DNA of 64,000 nt from Micromonospora profundi (GCF_011927785.1 NZ_JAATJK010000001.1:5985001-6049000); one strand, 5' to 3'; counted from the stretch's first letter, positions 17,169 through 26,756 are shown. Program-made: numbers and translations. Notes: a model not told the origin generated them from the sequence alone.

Positions 17169-17846
17169 TCAACCGAGCAGCGGAAACCAACCTGCCGACT
17201 CGCCCAGCTCCAGCCGGTCCCGGTCGGTGAGCGGAAGTCGCCCGGTCGCCTTCAGCAGGAAATCGTGATCGTCCCAGGCGGTCGGGCGGACCGTGTCGTC
17301 GCTGAGCAGGCCGTCCATGGTGGCCACGGCGACGCGTACGGCCAGTGGACCGGGCGGCGGGGCGTCGGGCAGGTCGGGTGTCAGGTCGAGGTGGTGGACG
17401 ACTGCCTCGGTGGTGAGGGTGGCGAGGAAATCCGGCACGCGCAGCACGTGGCCCTGGGTGCTCACGTACCCCTCGGGGTCGGTTGACGCGGCGGCGCGGA
17501 CGGCCGCCGGTGCGGTCTCGGTCCAGAGCCTGACGATTCCGGTAGGACGGTCGAACGCGGCAGCTGATCGTCGGACCCACCAGGCGTGCTGGGCCGCGTC
17601 AGCACCGTCGGCGGGAAAGTCACGCCAGTAGCTCACGTCGTCGCTGTCGGCGGGGCCGGAGGTGGGGCTGGCCAGTGTGACCAGGGCCCGCTGGGCGTCA
17701 CCGAGGACGTGCAGCAGCAGGTCCGCGACGAGCCAACCCCGGCAGCGGGTGGGCCGTTGCAGGCCCGCGTCGTCCAGGCCGTCGACCACGGCGGTGATGC
17801 CGTCGTACGCCTGGGCCAGCGCCTCGGCCTGCGGAATCGCGGTCAT
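17169..17846 (-). CDS. Maleylpyruvate isomerase-like (DinB superfamily) protein
   Basis: A 225-residue protein of the mycothiol-dependent maleylpyruvate isomerase / DinB four-helix group. The N-terminal bundle has TRCRGWLVADLLLHVLGD, where the His of HVLGD is a likely metal ligand. A second His pair lies in TTEAVVHHLDLTPDLP near residue 155. Such proteins bind a divalent metal and use mycothiol as thiol donor; the substrate here is unknown. The start at 17846 (MTAIPQAEAL) was preferred over an upstream Met because it fits the family and a GAGGCT box lies 7 bases ahead. Converges on dnaB with a 12-base gap. Confidence 0.82.
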   Translation of the reverse strand: MTAIPQAEALAQAYDGITAVVDGLDDAGLQRPTRCRGWLVADLLLHVLGDAQRALVTLASPTSGPADSDDVSYWRDFPADGADAAQHAWWVRRSAAAFDRPTGIVRLWTETAPAAVRAAASTDPEGYVSTQGHVLRVPDFLATLTTEAVVHHLDLTPDLPDAPPPGPLAVRVAVATMDGLLSDDTVRPTAWDDHDFLLKATGRLPLTDRDRLELGESAGWFPLLG

Positions 17847-17948
17847 GCGATGCAGCCTCGCACGTGCCGCACCACCCGCCAACCATCGACGGGGTCAGGT
17901 GCCCGGGCCGACGCGTGGATCGGCCCGGGCAGGAGGTGTCGGTCGGGC

Positions 17949-18323
17949 TCAGCCGAACATCTCGTCGAGGAAGCCCTTGCGCTTCTTGCGCTTGTAGTGC
18001 CCGTGGTAGCCGTGGTGCTGCTGACCGTAGACCGGCGCCTGCGGGTAGCCGGGCGGGGGCGGCGGCGGAGGCACGGAGCCGTACCCGGGCTGGTGCTGCG
18101 CTGGGGCGTGCGGCGGTGGGTAGCCGCCGGGCTGCTGGGCGGGAGGCGGCGGCGGTGGGCCACCGGCCTGCTGGCGGCTCCAGTTGGCCTCCGCCTCGAA
18201 CAGCTTCTCCAACTCGCCGCGGTCGAGGAAGATGCCCCGGCACTCCCCGCACTGGTCGATGACGACACCGCTGCGCTCGTACTGACGCATTTCTCCGCGA
18301 CACTTGGGACAGGTGAGGCTCAT
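17949..18323 (-). CDS. zf-TFIIB domain protein with Pro/His-rich tail
   Basis: A 124-residue protein. The first 45 residues form a zinc ribbon of the zf-TFIIB type: CPKC followed by CGEC, then GIFLDRGELEKLFEAEANW, a family signature. The remainder is Pro/Gly/Tyr/His-rich and disordered and ends in a basic cluster KRKKRKGFLDEMFG. Such small proteins are common and uncharacterised. The ATG at 18323 follows TACCGT by 6 bases; a GTG two codons earlier is less likely. Confidence 0.85.
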   Translation of the reverse strand: MSLTCPKCRGEMRQYERSGVVIDQCGECRGIFLDRGELEKLFEAEANWSRQQAGGPPPPPPAQQPGGYPPPHAPAQHQPGYGSVPPPPPPPGYPQAPVYGQQHHGYHGHYKRKKRKGFLDEMFG

Positions 18324-18329
18324 CGCCAC

Positions 18330-18335
18330 ACGGTA
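18330..18335 (-). promoter_or_regulatory. -10 element, probable leaderless start of zf-TFIIB gene
   Basis: On the minus strand TACCGT ends 6 bases before the ATG at 18323. Confidence 0.5.
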
Positions 18336-18345
18336 CCCGGTGCAG

Positions 18346-18978
18346 CTATGCGGTTGCTGTGAGCGCCTCGGTGACCTCGTCGTCGGAAACCTCGTGGAAG
18401 TCGTCGTAGTAGACGCTCACCGCTCCGAACTCCGGCGGGCGCTGGGCGCAGATGACCTGGTCGGCTTCGGCGGCCAGCAACTCGTACGCCTCCTGCGCGC
18501 CGACCGGGACGGCGACCACTACCCGGCGGGCGCCGAGCCGGCGGACGACCTCGACGGCGGCCCGCGCGGTCGCGCCGGTGGCCAGCCCGTCGTCGACGAT
18601 CACGGCGGTCCGGTCGGTGAGGTCCAACGGTGGGCGGTTGCCCCGGTAGAGCCGTTCCCGACGTTCCAACTCGGCCAGTTCGCGGTGGTTGACCTCGGCG
18701 ATGTCGTCGCTGCTGAGCCGGCTCGCCACCACGTCGTTGAGCACCTGCACGCCACCCGGGCCGACCGCGCCGAAGGCGACCTCCCGTGCCCAGGGCATGC
18801 CGAGCTTGCGAACGACGAGTACGTCAAGGGGCGCGCCGAGCCGCTCGGCGACGACCCGGGCCACCGGCACGCCGCCCCGGACCAGGCCGAGGACGACGAC
18901 GTCCGGGTCGCCGACGAGTGCGGTAAGGCGGTCGGCGAGCACCTGGCCCGCGTCGTCGCGGTCGCGGTACGTGGTCAT
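18346..18978 (-). CDS. Phosphoribosyltransferase family protein
   Basis: A 210-residue type I phosphoribosyltransferase fold. The PRPP-binding loop is clear: TAVIVDDGLATGATARAAV near residues 124-142. An N-terminal GLVRGGVPVARVVAERL segment and a central DVLVVRKLGMP segment match the stand-alone predicted phosphoribosyltransferases of actinobacteria. The nucleobase substrate cannot be predicted from sequence. ATG start at 18978. It lies head-to-tail with the zf-TFIIB gene, 22 bases apart. Confidence 0.88.
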   Translation of the reverse strand: MTTYRDRDDAGQVLADRLTALVGDPDVVVLGLVRGGVPVARVVAERLGAPLDVLVVRKLGMPWAREVAFGAVGPGGVQVLNDVVASRLSSDDIAEVNHRELAELERRERLYRGNRPPLDLTDRTAVIVDDGLATGATARAAVEVVRRLGARRVVVAVPVGAQEAYELLAAEADQVICAQRPPEFGAVSVYYDDFHEVSDDEVTEALTATA

Positions 18979-19019
18979 GCCTTCAGGTCTACGCCCTGCG
19001 GCGTCGTTCCGCCCGCCAG

Positions 19020-20348
19020 TTACACCGATGTGGCCCGACCGGAAACGCGCTCAGGTGCCGGTGCGGTCGGTTCGGTGGTTGCCGGGCGGTGCAGTGCGGG
19101 TGCCCAGGTGAGCAGGGCCAGCGGGTACAGGAGGTAGCCGAACCGGGTGGACGGCATCAGGGCGATCGCGGCGAGCAACCCGTACCCGCAGATCAGCGCG
19201 GTGGCGACGGCAGTGCGGGGCGGGCGGCGGACGAGCCGGACGGCGATTGCCACACCGGCCGCGACGAGCAGTGCGGAGGCGACAAACCTGCCAGCGGGCA
19301 GTGCGGAGGCGATCAGGTAGCCGGGGAACGGGGACTGGGCAGGGCTGGTGACCAGGCCGTGGCCGAGGGGGAAGCGCAGCACGTTCTCGATGAGCGCGTC
19401 GCGGTCTACCAGCAGGGCCGGGAGCAGGGCGGCGACGGGCAGTCCGACAGCGCCTGCGGCGACCCGGCCGCCGGCACGCCGGGTCAGGCCCCAGATGATC
19501 AGGACGAGGGCGATCGGCCAGGCGAACAGCTTCAGTGCGCCGGCAAGGCCGACAGCGATTCCGGCCCGGCCGGGCCGGTCGGCGGCGGCGAACGCGAGGG
19601 CAAGGAGGCAGAGTGCGAGTACGGGGAGGTCGTCGCCGCCGGTGGCGAGGGTGAGTGCGCAGATCGGCAGGACGGTGGCGGCCTGTACGCCCCGCAGCAG
19701 CGCGGCGCCTCGCGGGTGATCTCCGGCGGTGGGCGTCGGGGTGCGCAGGGCGTTCACGGCCAGGGCGAGTGCCAGCGCGGTGCCGACCGCGAACCACACC
19801 CGGGAGTCGGTCCAGGGGCTGTCCAGCAGCGCCCGGGGCAGGCCGAAGATCGCCATGCCCGGCTGGTACGGGGTGTAGCCGAGGAGTTGCTCGCCCGGCG
19901 GCAGGGCGGCGATCGCGTCGCGCCCCAGGTACGGGGTGCCGTGGTCGAGCAGCCGGATGCCTGCCTGTTCCACGACCAGCACCTCTTCCTGCGCCCGGTC
20001 GGTGCGTCCGGTGGCCCGCTCGAAGCTCTGCCAGATGACGGGCAGCAGTGCGGTGCTGGCCCAGGTGAGTCCGGTGACCGCCCAGCGGGCCGGCAGGCCG
20101 ACCAGCCGGGATGTCGGGATGCGTCGACGCAGGAGGAGTTGGGCGACCACCGCAAGGGCCGCGACCAGGTATCCCACGGCGGCGACCGCACCCCAGGCCC
20201 GATGCGGCAGCAGGGTCGAGGTGACCGCTGTGATCGCTGCGAAGAGGGCCGAAGCGGCGTACAGGCCGAGGTCGAGGGCGAGCCCGCCAGCGGCGTTGTC
20301 GAGCGTTCGCCAGCGACGGTGGCGGGCGGTCGGGGCTTCGGCGATCAC
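19020..20348 (-). CDS. GT87/DUF2029-like multi-pass membrane glycosyltransferase
   Basis: A 442-residue protein with about ten to twelve hydrophobic helices and little soluble sequence. The segment EVLVVEQAGIRLLDHGTPYLG in the first large loop, followed by YTPYQPGMAIFGLP, corresponds to the acceptor-side loop of GT-C mannosyltransferases. The conserved GLAGALKLFAWPIALVLIIWGL helix resembles the AKLWP motif in the 6535-8043 protein. It probably transfers mannose or another sugar from a polyprenyl-phosphate donor. GTG start at 20348. The exact substrate is unknown. Confidence 0.78.
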   Translation of the reverse strand: MIAEAPTARHRRWRTLDNAAGGLALDLGLYAASALFAAITAVTSTLLPHRAWGAVAAVGYLVAALAVVAQLLLRRRIPTSRLVGLPARWAVTGLTWASTALLPVIWQSFERATGRTDRAQEEVLVVEQAGIRLLDHGTPYLGRDAIAALPPGEQLLGYTPYQPGMAIFGLPRALLDSPWTDSRVWFAVGTALALALAVNALRTPTPTAGDHPRGAALLRGVQAATVLPICALTLATGGDDLPVLALCLLALAFAAADRPGRAGIAVGLAGALKLFAWPIALVLIIWGLTRRAGGRVAAGAVGLPVAALLPALLVDRDALIENVLRFPLGHGLVTSPAQSPFPGYLIASALPAGRFVASALLVAAGVAIAVRLVRRPPRTAVATALICGYGLLAAIALMPSTRFGYLLYPLALLTWAPALHRPATTEPTAPAPERVSGRATSV

Positions 20349-20428
20349 GGGCGTCAGTCTGGCAGACCTCGCTGCTCACCCGGTTGTCCGCGTCGCCGCG
20401 GGATCGTCCGGCGGGTGGTGCGCGACCG

Positions 20429-22954
20429 TCAGGCCGGCAGGTGGGGAAGCTGGTCAGGGCGGGATCGGCCGCCCGGACGGCGGGACTGCGTCAGCCGGAT
20501 CACCGCGCCGGTGTCGTGCAGCGGCGGTGCCAGAGCGCCGGGCCGGCCACCCGAACCCCGCTGCAAGGTGGCGAGCAGCGTGCCGGCGGGCATCGGCCGG
20601 GCGAACAGATGGCCCTGGCCGGCGACGCAACCGAGCTCCCAGAGGGCGCGTCGCTGCGGCTCGCTCTCCACACCTTCGGCGACCACGTCCAGGTTGAGGC
20701 TCCGGCCCAGGTCGACGGTGGAGCGGATGACGGCAGCTGCCTCCGCCGAACTTTCCATCGTCGTCACGAAACTGCGGTCGATCTTCAACTCGTGCACCGG
20801 GATGCGGGAGAGCAGGGAGAGCGAGGAGTAGCCGGTGCCGAAGTCGTCAAGCGCAAGCCGGACGCCCTCGTCGCGTAGCCGGCTCAACACCCGGTCCACC
20901 ACGTCGAGCTGACTGAGCGTCAACGTCTCGGTCAACTCCAGCACCAGCCGGTCCGGTGGCAGGTCGTGGGTGCGCAGGCGGGCCAGCACCGAGCCCGGGA
21001 AGCGCGCGTCCAGCAGGCTGCGCGGAGACACGTTCACCGCGACCGGTATGTCGAAGCCGGCGTCACGCCAGTTGGTCGCGGCGATCAGCGCCTGGTCGAG
21101 GATCGCCTCGGCGAAGGCCGGCAGCAGGCCGGAGCGCTCCACCGCCTCCAGGAAACGCAGCGGATCGATCAGCCCGTGCGTGGGGTGGTGCCAGCGGGCC
21201 AACGCCTCCGCGCTCGTCACCTCGCCGGTGCCCAGGTCGACGATGGGTTGGAAGTTGACGATGAACTCGTGGTCCGCGACGGCCCGTGGCAGTTCGCCGC
21301 CGAGGGTGAGACGGCCCAGGTCGGCGGTGTCCCGGGTCGGGGCGTACGTGGAGATGCGCTGCCCGGCCCGCTTGGCCTGGTACATCGCCACGTCTGCGCG
21401 GCGCAGCAACTCGGCCATGCCGCCGCTGGCCGGGGCGACGGATATCCCGCCGCTGGCCTCGACGCTGATCCGCATGCCGTCCAGCCCGAACGGCTCGTGC
21501 AACGCCGCGAGCAGCGTTTCCGCCCGGTGCGCGGCGATCGCGGGGGCCGGCAGCCCACGCAGGAGTACGGCGAACTCGTCGCCGCCGAGACGCGCCACCA
21601 GGTCACTGCCCTGGGCGGCGTTGCGCAGCCGGTCCGCGACCTGCACCAGCACCTGGTCCCCGGCGGCGTGACCGAGCGTGTCGTTGACCTCCTTGAAGTG
21701 GTTGAGGTCGATCAACACCAGCGCGGTCACGCCGTCGGCGTGCCGGGTGCTCAACTGTTCGGTGCCTTGATCGAGCAGGTGCCGACGGTTGGCCAGGCCG
21801 GTCAGCGCGTCGTGCGCGGCCGCGTACGCGTGTTCGTCGGCCACCCGGGCCAGTTCGGCGTACGCCTGGGCGTTTCGGACGGCTGTGCAGAGGGCGGACG
21901 CGAAGGTACGCAGCGTGTACCGCTCCCGCTCGGAGAGCTGCACCGGGCCCCGGAAACGCAGCCGCAGCATGCCGACGTCGACGGAACGGTCATGACCTTC
22001 CAGCGGCGCGGGGACGACGGTGCCGTCCACTTCGGTGGGCGTACCGGTCGCGGCGTCGAAGGTGATGCCGCCGGTGCCGCCCCGGACGGTACGAGCGCCC
22101 TCGCGCAGCTCGATCTCGACCTCGTCGGCGGAGAACAACTCGGCCGCCTGGGTAACTGCGGTGGTGAGGACCTTGTCGAGGTCGACGACGTTGAGGGCGT
22201 CGGTGGTGCGGGCGAGGCGCTGCCACGCCTGCTGCTCGGTGCGGCCCCGGATGCGCGCGGAGTAGGCCAGGTGCAAGCTCAGGACCAGAGGTGGGACGGC
22301 AAGCAGTAGACGAGGGTCTATGCGCAGGACGAGCAGCGTACAGGCCGCGACAATGAAACGCACGGCGAAGCCGCCGAGCCGGAGGTCGAGATTGCTCCGA
22401 AACTGCTTCACGACCTTGGTCCCGGAAGCCAGCGCGATGACCGGGATGGCGAGCAGATCGTCCAGTAGGGCGGCGACCATGTAGGCGAGGGCCAACGGCA
22501 CGATGAGGGACGCGGTGCCCGCGGGGGGCCAGGTCCACGTCGTCATTGCCAGTGCCGTGCCGGCACCCCAGGCCACGATCACGTTCTTTCCGATGCCGAA
22601 GGCCAGCTTCATCGGCGCGAGGCGAATCGAAGCGAGAGCAATCCCGACCGCAGTGCAGAGCACCACGACCGAAGTCGGAGCAATGGCTGCGCCGACGATG
22701 ATCGCCGTATCGTTCCAACTGATCGACTGGGTCGTCGACCGGATCCGCACCCGGGCCTTGACCAGGGTGCCCAGCGCGATCACGAGGGTGATCATGACGA
22801 GCTTCGCCGCGTCGTTCACCGTCGCAGGCTTTGCTGAACTCAGTGCGGCTGGTAGCGATGTGACGACGATGGTTCCGGCCACAACGACGATGAGACCGAC
22901 GAGCAGCAACAGCCGCCGATCGGTCTCGATCTCTCGTCGCTGAGGAAGGGTCAC
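20429..22954 (-). CDS. Membrane-bound GGDEF-EAL c-di-GMP turnover protein
   Basis: An 841-residue signalling protein. Hydrophobic helices fill about residues 18-245, a GAF-like linker (250-400) follows, then GGDEF and EAL domains. The cyclase motif GGDEF is intact (457-461), and the EAL motif (583-585) is intact within SAEALARWHHP. Downstream phosphodiesterase residues are also present (LVLELTETL, LDDFGTGYSSLSLL, KIDRSF, VAEGVES). Both activities are therefore possible; one may dominate. The C-terminal 45 residues are basic and Pro-rich. GTG start at 22954. Related to the tandem GGDEF-EAL proteins that act in streptomycete development. Confidence 0.95.
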   Translation of the reverse strand: MTLPQRREIETDRRLLLLVGLIVVVAGTIVVTSLPAALSSAKPATVNDAAKLVMITLVIALGTLVKARVRIRSTTQSISWNDTAIIVGAAIAPTSVVVLCTAVGIALASIRLAPMKLAFGIGKNVIVAWGAGTALAMTTWTWPPAGTASLIVPLALAYMVAALLDDLLAIPVIALASGTKVVKQFRSNLDLRLGGFAVRFIVAACTLLVLRIDPRLLLAVPPLVLSLHLAYSARIRGRTEQQAWQRLARTTDALNVVDLDKVLTTAVTQAAELFSADEVEIELREGARTVRGGTGGITFDAATGTPTEVDGTVVPAPLEGHDRSVDVGMLRLRFRGPVQLSERERYTLRTFASALCTAVRNAQAYAELARVADEHAYAAAHDALTGLANRRHLLDQGTEQLSTRHADGVTALVLIDLNHFKEVNDTLGHAAGDQVLVQVADRLRNAAQGSDLVARLGGDEFAVLLRGLPAPAIAAHRAETLLAALHEPFGLDGMRISVEASGGISVAPASGGMAELLRRADVAMYQAKRAGQRISTYAPTRDTADLGRLTLGGELPRAVADHEFIVNFQPIVDLGTGEVTSAEALARWHHPTHGLIDPLRFLEAVERSGLLPAFAEAILDQALIAATNWRDAGFDIPVAVNVSPRSLLDARFPGSVLARLRTHDLPPDRLVLELTETLTLSQLDVVDRVLSRLRDEGVRLALDDFGTGYSSLSLLSRIPVHELKIDRSFVTTMESSAEAAAVIRSTVDLGRSLNLDVVAEGVESEPQRRALWELGCVAGQGHLFARPMPAGTLLATLQRGSGGRPGALAPPLHDTGAVIRLTQSRRPGGRSRPDQLPHLPA

Positions 22955-23589
22955 GCCCGCTCCCGAAGGACTGCTTCCACCGTGTTCGCAGCCTACCCCT
23001 CGGGCCTCAGAAGTCCCGGGCCGAGTTTTCAGTTCCAGTCGGTGCCACGCATCGGGATGCCCCTCTCTTCAGCCGTGCCGTTGGATGACCTACCCCCAGG
23101 GGGTCTTCCTACGAAAGGCAGCTTAAGAGGAGTAAGGGCAGCTTAGAAGTAATAAATGTCGGTATGCGCAACATTAGCCAAGCTGAGGCTCATTTATCAC
23201 GTTCTGTCCATCGCCGCTAAACGGAGTGCGGTCGGTCTGTCGGTGCTGGATCCGGGGCCAGGCGACAACAGCGGACGCTATCCGTTCAAGTTATGGACGT
23301 GTTATTCCCCTGAGTCTGGGGGAGTTACGGCAGATCCCTCATCCGAAGTTTGGCTGAGCGTAAGGGCGGGTTGGGCAAAGTTGGCACAGTCGGGGCGTCC
23401 TGCTGGGACAGGCGATGCAACTTGCTGCTGACATGCTGCCGTAATGGGTGGGCAATCGGCGTCTCCTCGGTAGATCCTGAGGTCGACGACCCGTGGCTCC
23501 GCGCGCGAGTGGCGAGGCGTCCAAGGCGCAAGTCGTCAACTTCGTTGCGTGATTGACTGAATACCGGCGATGGCTGGAGCGGGGACGGG
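22955..23589. other. A/T-richer non-coding interval before the AfsR-type gene
   Basis: This 635-base gap separates two divergent regulators. It is clearly less GC-rich than the genes around it. It holds a palindrome ACCCCC-A-GGGGGT (23092-23104), two GGCAGCTTA direct repeats followed by TAATAA, and a weaker CCCC/GGGG inverted repeat near 23307-23320. A plus-strand frame at 23156-23431 has no recognisable features. Confidence 0.6.
23117..23155 (+). promoter_or_regulatory. Direct repeats and -10-like element upstream of AfsR-type gene
   Basis: GGCAGCTTA occurs at 23117-23125 and 23137-23145, exactly 20 bases apart, on the same face of the helix. TAATAA (23150-23155) follows at 4 bases. SARP proteins bind direct repeats close to the -10, so this could be an autoregulatory site. 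Confidence 0.4.
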
Positions 23590-26500
23590 GTGGAGATTCA
23601 GGTTCTGGGCGGCCTTTCGGTGCAAGTCCCTACCCGCACGTTGCGCCTTGGTACGCCGAAACAGCAAGCGATCTTCGCGATGCTCGCAGTTCAGCCGGGC
23701 CAGCTGGTGACAGTGTCCGAGCTCGTCGATGAGTTATGGAGCGATTGCCCACCGCGATCAGCGGTCGCGAATGTTCTCAGCTATGCCGCGAATCTGCGCC
23801 GGGCTTTCGAGGCCTGCCCGTCGGGCCGAGGGATCATCGTGCGGCAGCGGAACGGCTATCGGCTCGACGTACCGCCGGAGCTGATAGACATCTTTTGCTT
23901 CGAGGCGGAGCGAAGCGCTGGTCGGGAAGCCCTGACCGCCGGCCACCTGGACGAGGCTCGGGTGCTGCTAGGCAGCGCCGTGACGCGGTGGCAGGGCCCG
24001 ATGCTGGCAGGCATCCCGCTCGGGCCGGTCCTGACCGCCCGAACAGTGGCTGCCGAGGAAGAGCGCCTGTTGGCCACGGAACTCCTGGCGGATGTCCAAC
24101 TCCGCTGCGGCCGGGATGACCTGGCGATTCCGCTGTTGCGGGAGGTGGTGGCCCGCCATCCGCTCCGCGAACCGGCCTACGCCCTCCTGATGCGGGCGCT
24201 GCATGAGAGCGGCGATCATGCTGGAGCGCTCGTCGCGTACGACGAGATCCGGACACGGCTGAGCGCGGAGCTGGGGGTGGTCCCAGGGGCCGATATCGAA
24301 GAACTGCACCGCAGGATCGCCACCCCAGTCCCGACGCCGGTCGTGGTCGCCCAACCAGAACGCTCCGAGTCGATAGTGCGCGACGGGGAGAGTGCAGCGG
24401 TATCTGAACAGACGCGCCAGCTCAAGCCGGTGGATCATCTGCCCCGGGCGGTCGCCGACTTCGTCGGGCGGGAAGACGTGCTGGCGCGGTTGCTGGCGGA
24501 GACGCGGCGCGTCGAGGAACGAGTGCCCGCCGTGCACATCATCGACGGGATGGCTGGCAGCGGGAAGACGACCCTCGCCGTCCACCTGGCCCGTCGGTTG
24601 TCCGCCCGGTATCCGGATGCCGTGCTGTTCATCGACCTGTGCGGGCATGGCGAGAAGAATCAGGTGGAGCCAGCGAGCGCCCTGGTCACCCTGCTTCGTC
24701 AACTTGAGGTGCCGGCCGAGCAGGTTCCGGTCGAGTTCGAGGCCAAGGTGGAGTTGTGGCGACGAGAACTGGCTCGCCGGAGGTCTGTGATCGTCCTCGA
24801 CAACGCCGCGAGCAGCGAGCAGATCCTGCCACTCCTGCCGACCGAGCCGACCGCCGTTGTGCTTGTGTCGTCACGGCGGCGACTCTCCCACCCGGACGTC
24901 GCCCCTTCGCAGACGCTGCCGGTCATGAACCCCGAAGAGAGCGTCGACCTCCTTGCGCTGACTGTTGGCCGGGCTCGGGTCAGCGCCGAGCCGGAGGCGG
25001 CTGCCGAGGTGGTCCGGCGATGCGGTCACCTTCCCCTGGCGATCCGACTCGCCGGCGCGAGGCTGGCCCACCGGCGCAACTGGCGGTTGGCGGATCTCGC
25101 CGAGCAGATGGCCGCTGGCGGGCCTGCGCTGCACCATCTGGCGCAGGAGGAGAGCGCTGTCGCCAAAGCCTTCGCCGCCTCGTACGAACCTTTGCCGGAG
25201 GCGACCAGGCGAGTCTTCCGGTTCTTCGGTCTGTACCCCGGTAAGCGGCTCAGCCCGTCGGCCGTCGCCGCCCTGACCGGCCTGACGGTGACGGAAGCCC
25301 GCGCGGCGCTCGACGAGCTCGTCGATCGGAACCTGGCGGAGGACCTGGACTCCGCGCGGTACGGGCTGCACGACCTCATGCGCGAGTACTCCATCGAGCT
25401 GTGCGTTCGCACCGACTCCCCGAGCGACCGGAGCCTCGGGCTTGGCCGGCTGTTCGACTTCATGCTGGAGGCGGCCCTCAGGGTCGCCGATCTACTGGAG
25501 CCCGGTGTCGTCAGATCCCAGGTCACCCACCTCTGGTCCGGCCGTTCTGAACTGTTCGAGGCGCTCGGAGAGCCGCACGCTGAATGGTTGGAGTCCGAGC
25601 GGGCGGAGCTGCTGACGATGGTGTTGGCAGCACATGAGGCAGGCTTCTATCGGCACTCCTGGCAACTGGCCCGCGCCCTCTGGCGGTTCTGCTACATCCG
25701 CGGATATTTCGAAGACATCATCCTGACCCACCGTGATGCGCTGGAGGCGGCGGAGGCGGCGGGAGACACCGATGCGATGGCGTTGATGAACAACTACCTG
25801 GCTTCGGCCTATGTCCGAACCGGTGACAACCGCAAGGCGCTGGACCATCTCACCCGTTCCGTCGCCCTCTCCCGCGACTCCCGGGACGTGTTGAGGACGG
25901 CGCGCTACCGCGCCAACCTTGCCGCTGTCTACTGGTGGAGCGGCCAGCTCAACGAGTCTGTGACGCTGGGCTTCGAGTGCATGCGTGACAAGGCCTATGG
26001 CGAAGTAGGCGGGCCGATATTGCTGCCGAACCTTGGGTTGGCGCTCTCGGCGTTGGGACGCCATAAGGAGGCGTTGCGGCTACACCGTCTCCACCTGGCG
26101 TGGGCGCGAATGCACTCCGACGATTTCCATGTGCTCAACGCTCTCAGCCACATCGGCGGCGTGCGAGCCCGCATGGGCGATCTTCCCCAGGCGATCCGGA
26201 TCCTCCTAGCCTCGTTGGCCCTGCGTGAGCGAACCGGCCATCGGTATGCCGAGGCTGAGGTGCGCAACGACCTCGGAATCGCCTATCGCGGTCTTGGCCG
26301 ACTGGTCGAGGCCCAGCAGGAACACGAGGTCGCCCGGAAGCTGTCGATCGCCTCAGGGGAACGGCACGTCGAGGCGGCGGCGTTGAACGACCTCGGGCGC
26401 ACCCTGCGGGCGCAGGGGCGGGACGTCGAGGCGGCCGAGATGCACGAGGCGGCCCTGCGGTTGGCGACCCGGATCGCGCATCCGTACGAGCAGGGCCGGG

Positions 26501-26661
26501 CTCTGGCCGGGCTGGCCGAACATTTCGCCGGCATCGACCCGGCCGAGGCCCGGCGGCACTGGGAGCGCGCGCTGGCGATCTTCCGGCGGATGGGTGTACC
26601 GGAGCGCTTCGACGCCGAGCGCCGCCTTGCCGAGACGGAAACCACCGAAGCAGGGCACTGA
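23590..26661 (+). CDS. AfsR/SARP-family regulator (BTAD, NB-ARC, TPR)
   Basis: A 1023-residue multidomain activator. An OmpR-like winged helix (about 1-95) and a BTAD domain (about 96-245, EARVLLGSAVTRW, LREPAYALLMRALHESGDHAGAL) form the SARP part. A STAND ATPase follows with Walker A GMAGSGKTT (Lys 326), VIVLDNAAS for Walker B and a GHLPLAIRLAGARL motif. The C-terminal half is made of TPR-like helices. It uses a rare TTA leucine codon at 23734-23736 (residue 49), so translation may depend on the bldA-type tRNA. Codon use in the first 150 codons is less GC-rich than its neighbours. GTG start. No biosynthetic cluster adjoins. Confidence 0.93.
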   Translation: MEIQVLGGLSVQVPTRTLRLGTPKQQAIFAMLAVQPGQLVTVSELVDELWSDCPPRSAVANVLSYAANLRRAFEACPSGRGIIVRQRNGYRLDVPPELIDIFCFEAERSAGREALTAGHLDEARVLLGSAVTRWQGPMLAGIPLGPVLTARTVAAEEERLLATELLADVQLRCGRDDLAIPLLREVVARHPLREPAYALLMRALHESGDHAGALVAYDEIRTRLSAELGVVPGADIEELHRRIATPVPTPVVVAQPERSESIVRDGESAAVSEQTRQLKPVDHLPRAVADFVGREDVLARLLAETRRVEERVPAVHIIDGMAGSGKTTLAVHLARRLSARYPDAVLFIDLCGHGEKNQVEPASALVTLLRQLEVPAEQVPVEFEAKVELWRRELARRRSVIVLDNAASSEQILPLLPTEPTAVVLVSSRRRLSHPDVAPSQTLPVMNPEESVDLLALTVGRARVSAEPEAAAEVVRRCGHLPLAIRLAGARLAHRRNWRLADLAEQMAAGGPALHHLAQEESAVAKAFAASYEPLPEATRRVFRFFGLYPGKRLSPSAVAALTGLTVTEARAALDELVDRNLAEDLDSARYGLHDLMREYSIELCVRTDSPSDRSLGLGRLFDFMLEAALRVADLLEPGVVRSQVTHLWSGRSELFEALGEPHAEWLESERAELLTMVLAAHEAGFYRHSWQLARALWRFCYIRGYFEDIILTHRDALEAAEAAGDTDAMALMNNYLASAYVRTGDNRKALDHLTRSVALSRDSRDVLRTARYRANLAAVYWWSGQLNESVTLGFECMRDKAYGEVGGPILLPNLGLALSALGRHKEALRLHRLHLAWARMHSDDFHVLNALSHIGGVRARMGDLPQAIRILLASLALRERTGHRYAEAEVRNDLGIAYRGLGRLVEAQQEHEVARKLSIASGERHVEAAALNDLGRTLRAQGRDVEAAEMHEAALRLATRIAHPYEQGRALAGLAEHFAGIDPAEARRHWERALAIFRRMGVPERFDAERRLAETETTEAGH

Positions 26662-26734
26662 CCTGCGCGGACAGCGCTTATCGATTTCTTATCGCCGGAC
26701 CCGCTAGCTTTGCGCCGTGACGACGCACGGGGGA

Positions 26735-26756
26735 GGTTCTGCCTCTGGGCAGAACC
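26735..26756. terminator. Hairpin after the AfsR-type gene / before moaC
   Basis: GGTTCTGCC pairs with GGCAGAACC (9 bp) around the loop TCTG. GACGA and TCGTC flank it and could close an outer stem. It could terminate the regulator transcript or be part of a structured RNA. Confidence 0.5.

Noticed and set aside
23156..23431. 91-codon frame in the gap before the AfsR-type gene
   Set aside because: No ribosome binding site, no recognisable motif, and it overlaps likely regulatory repeats.
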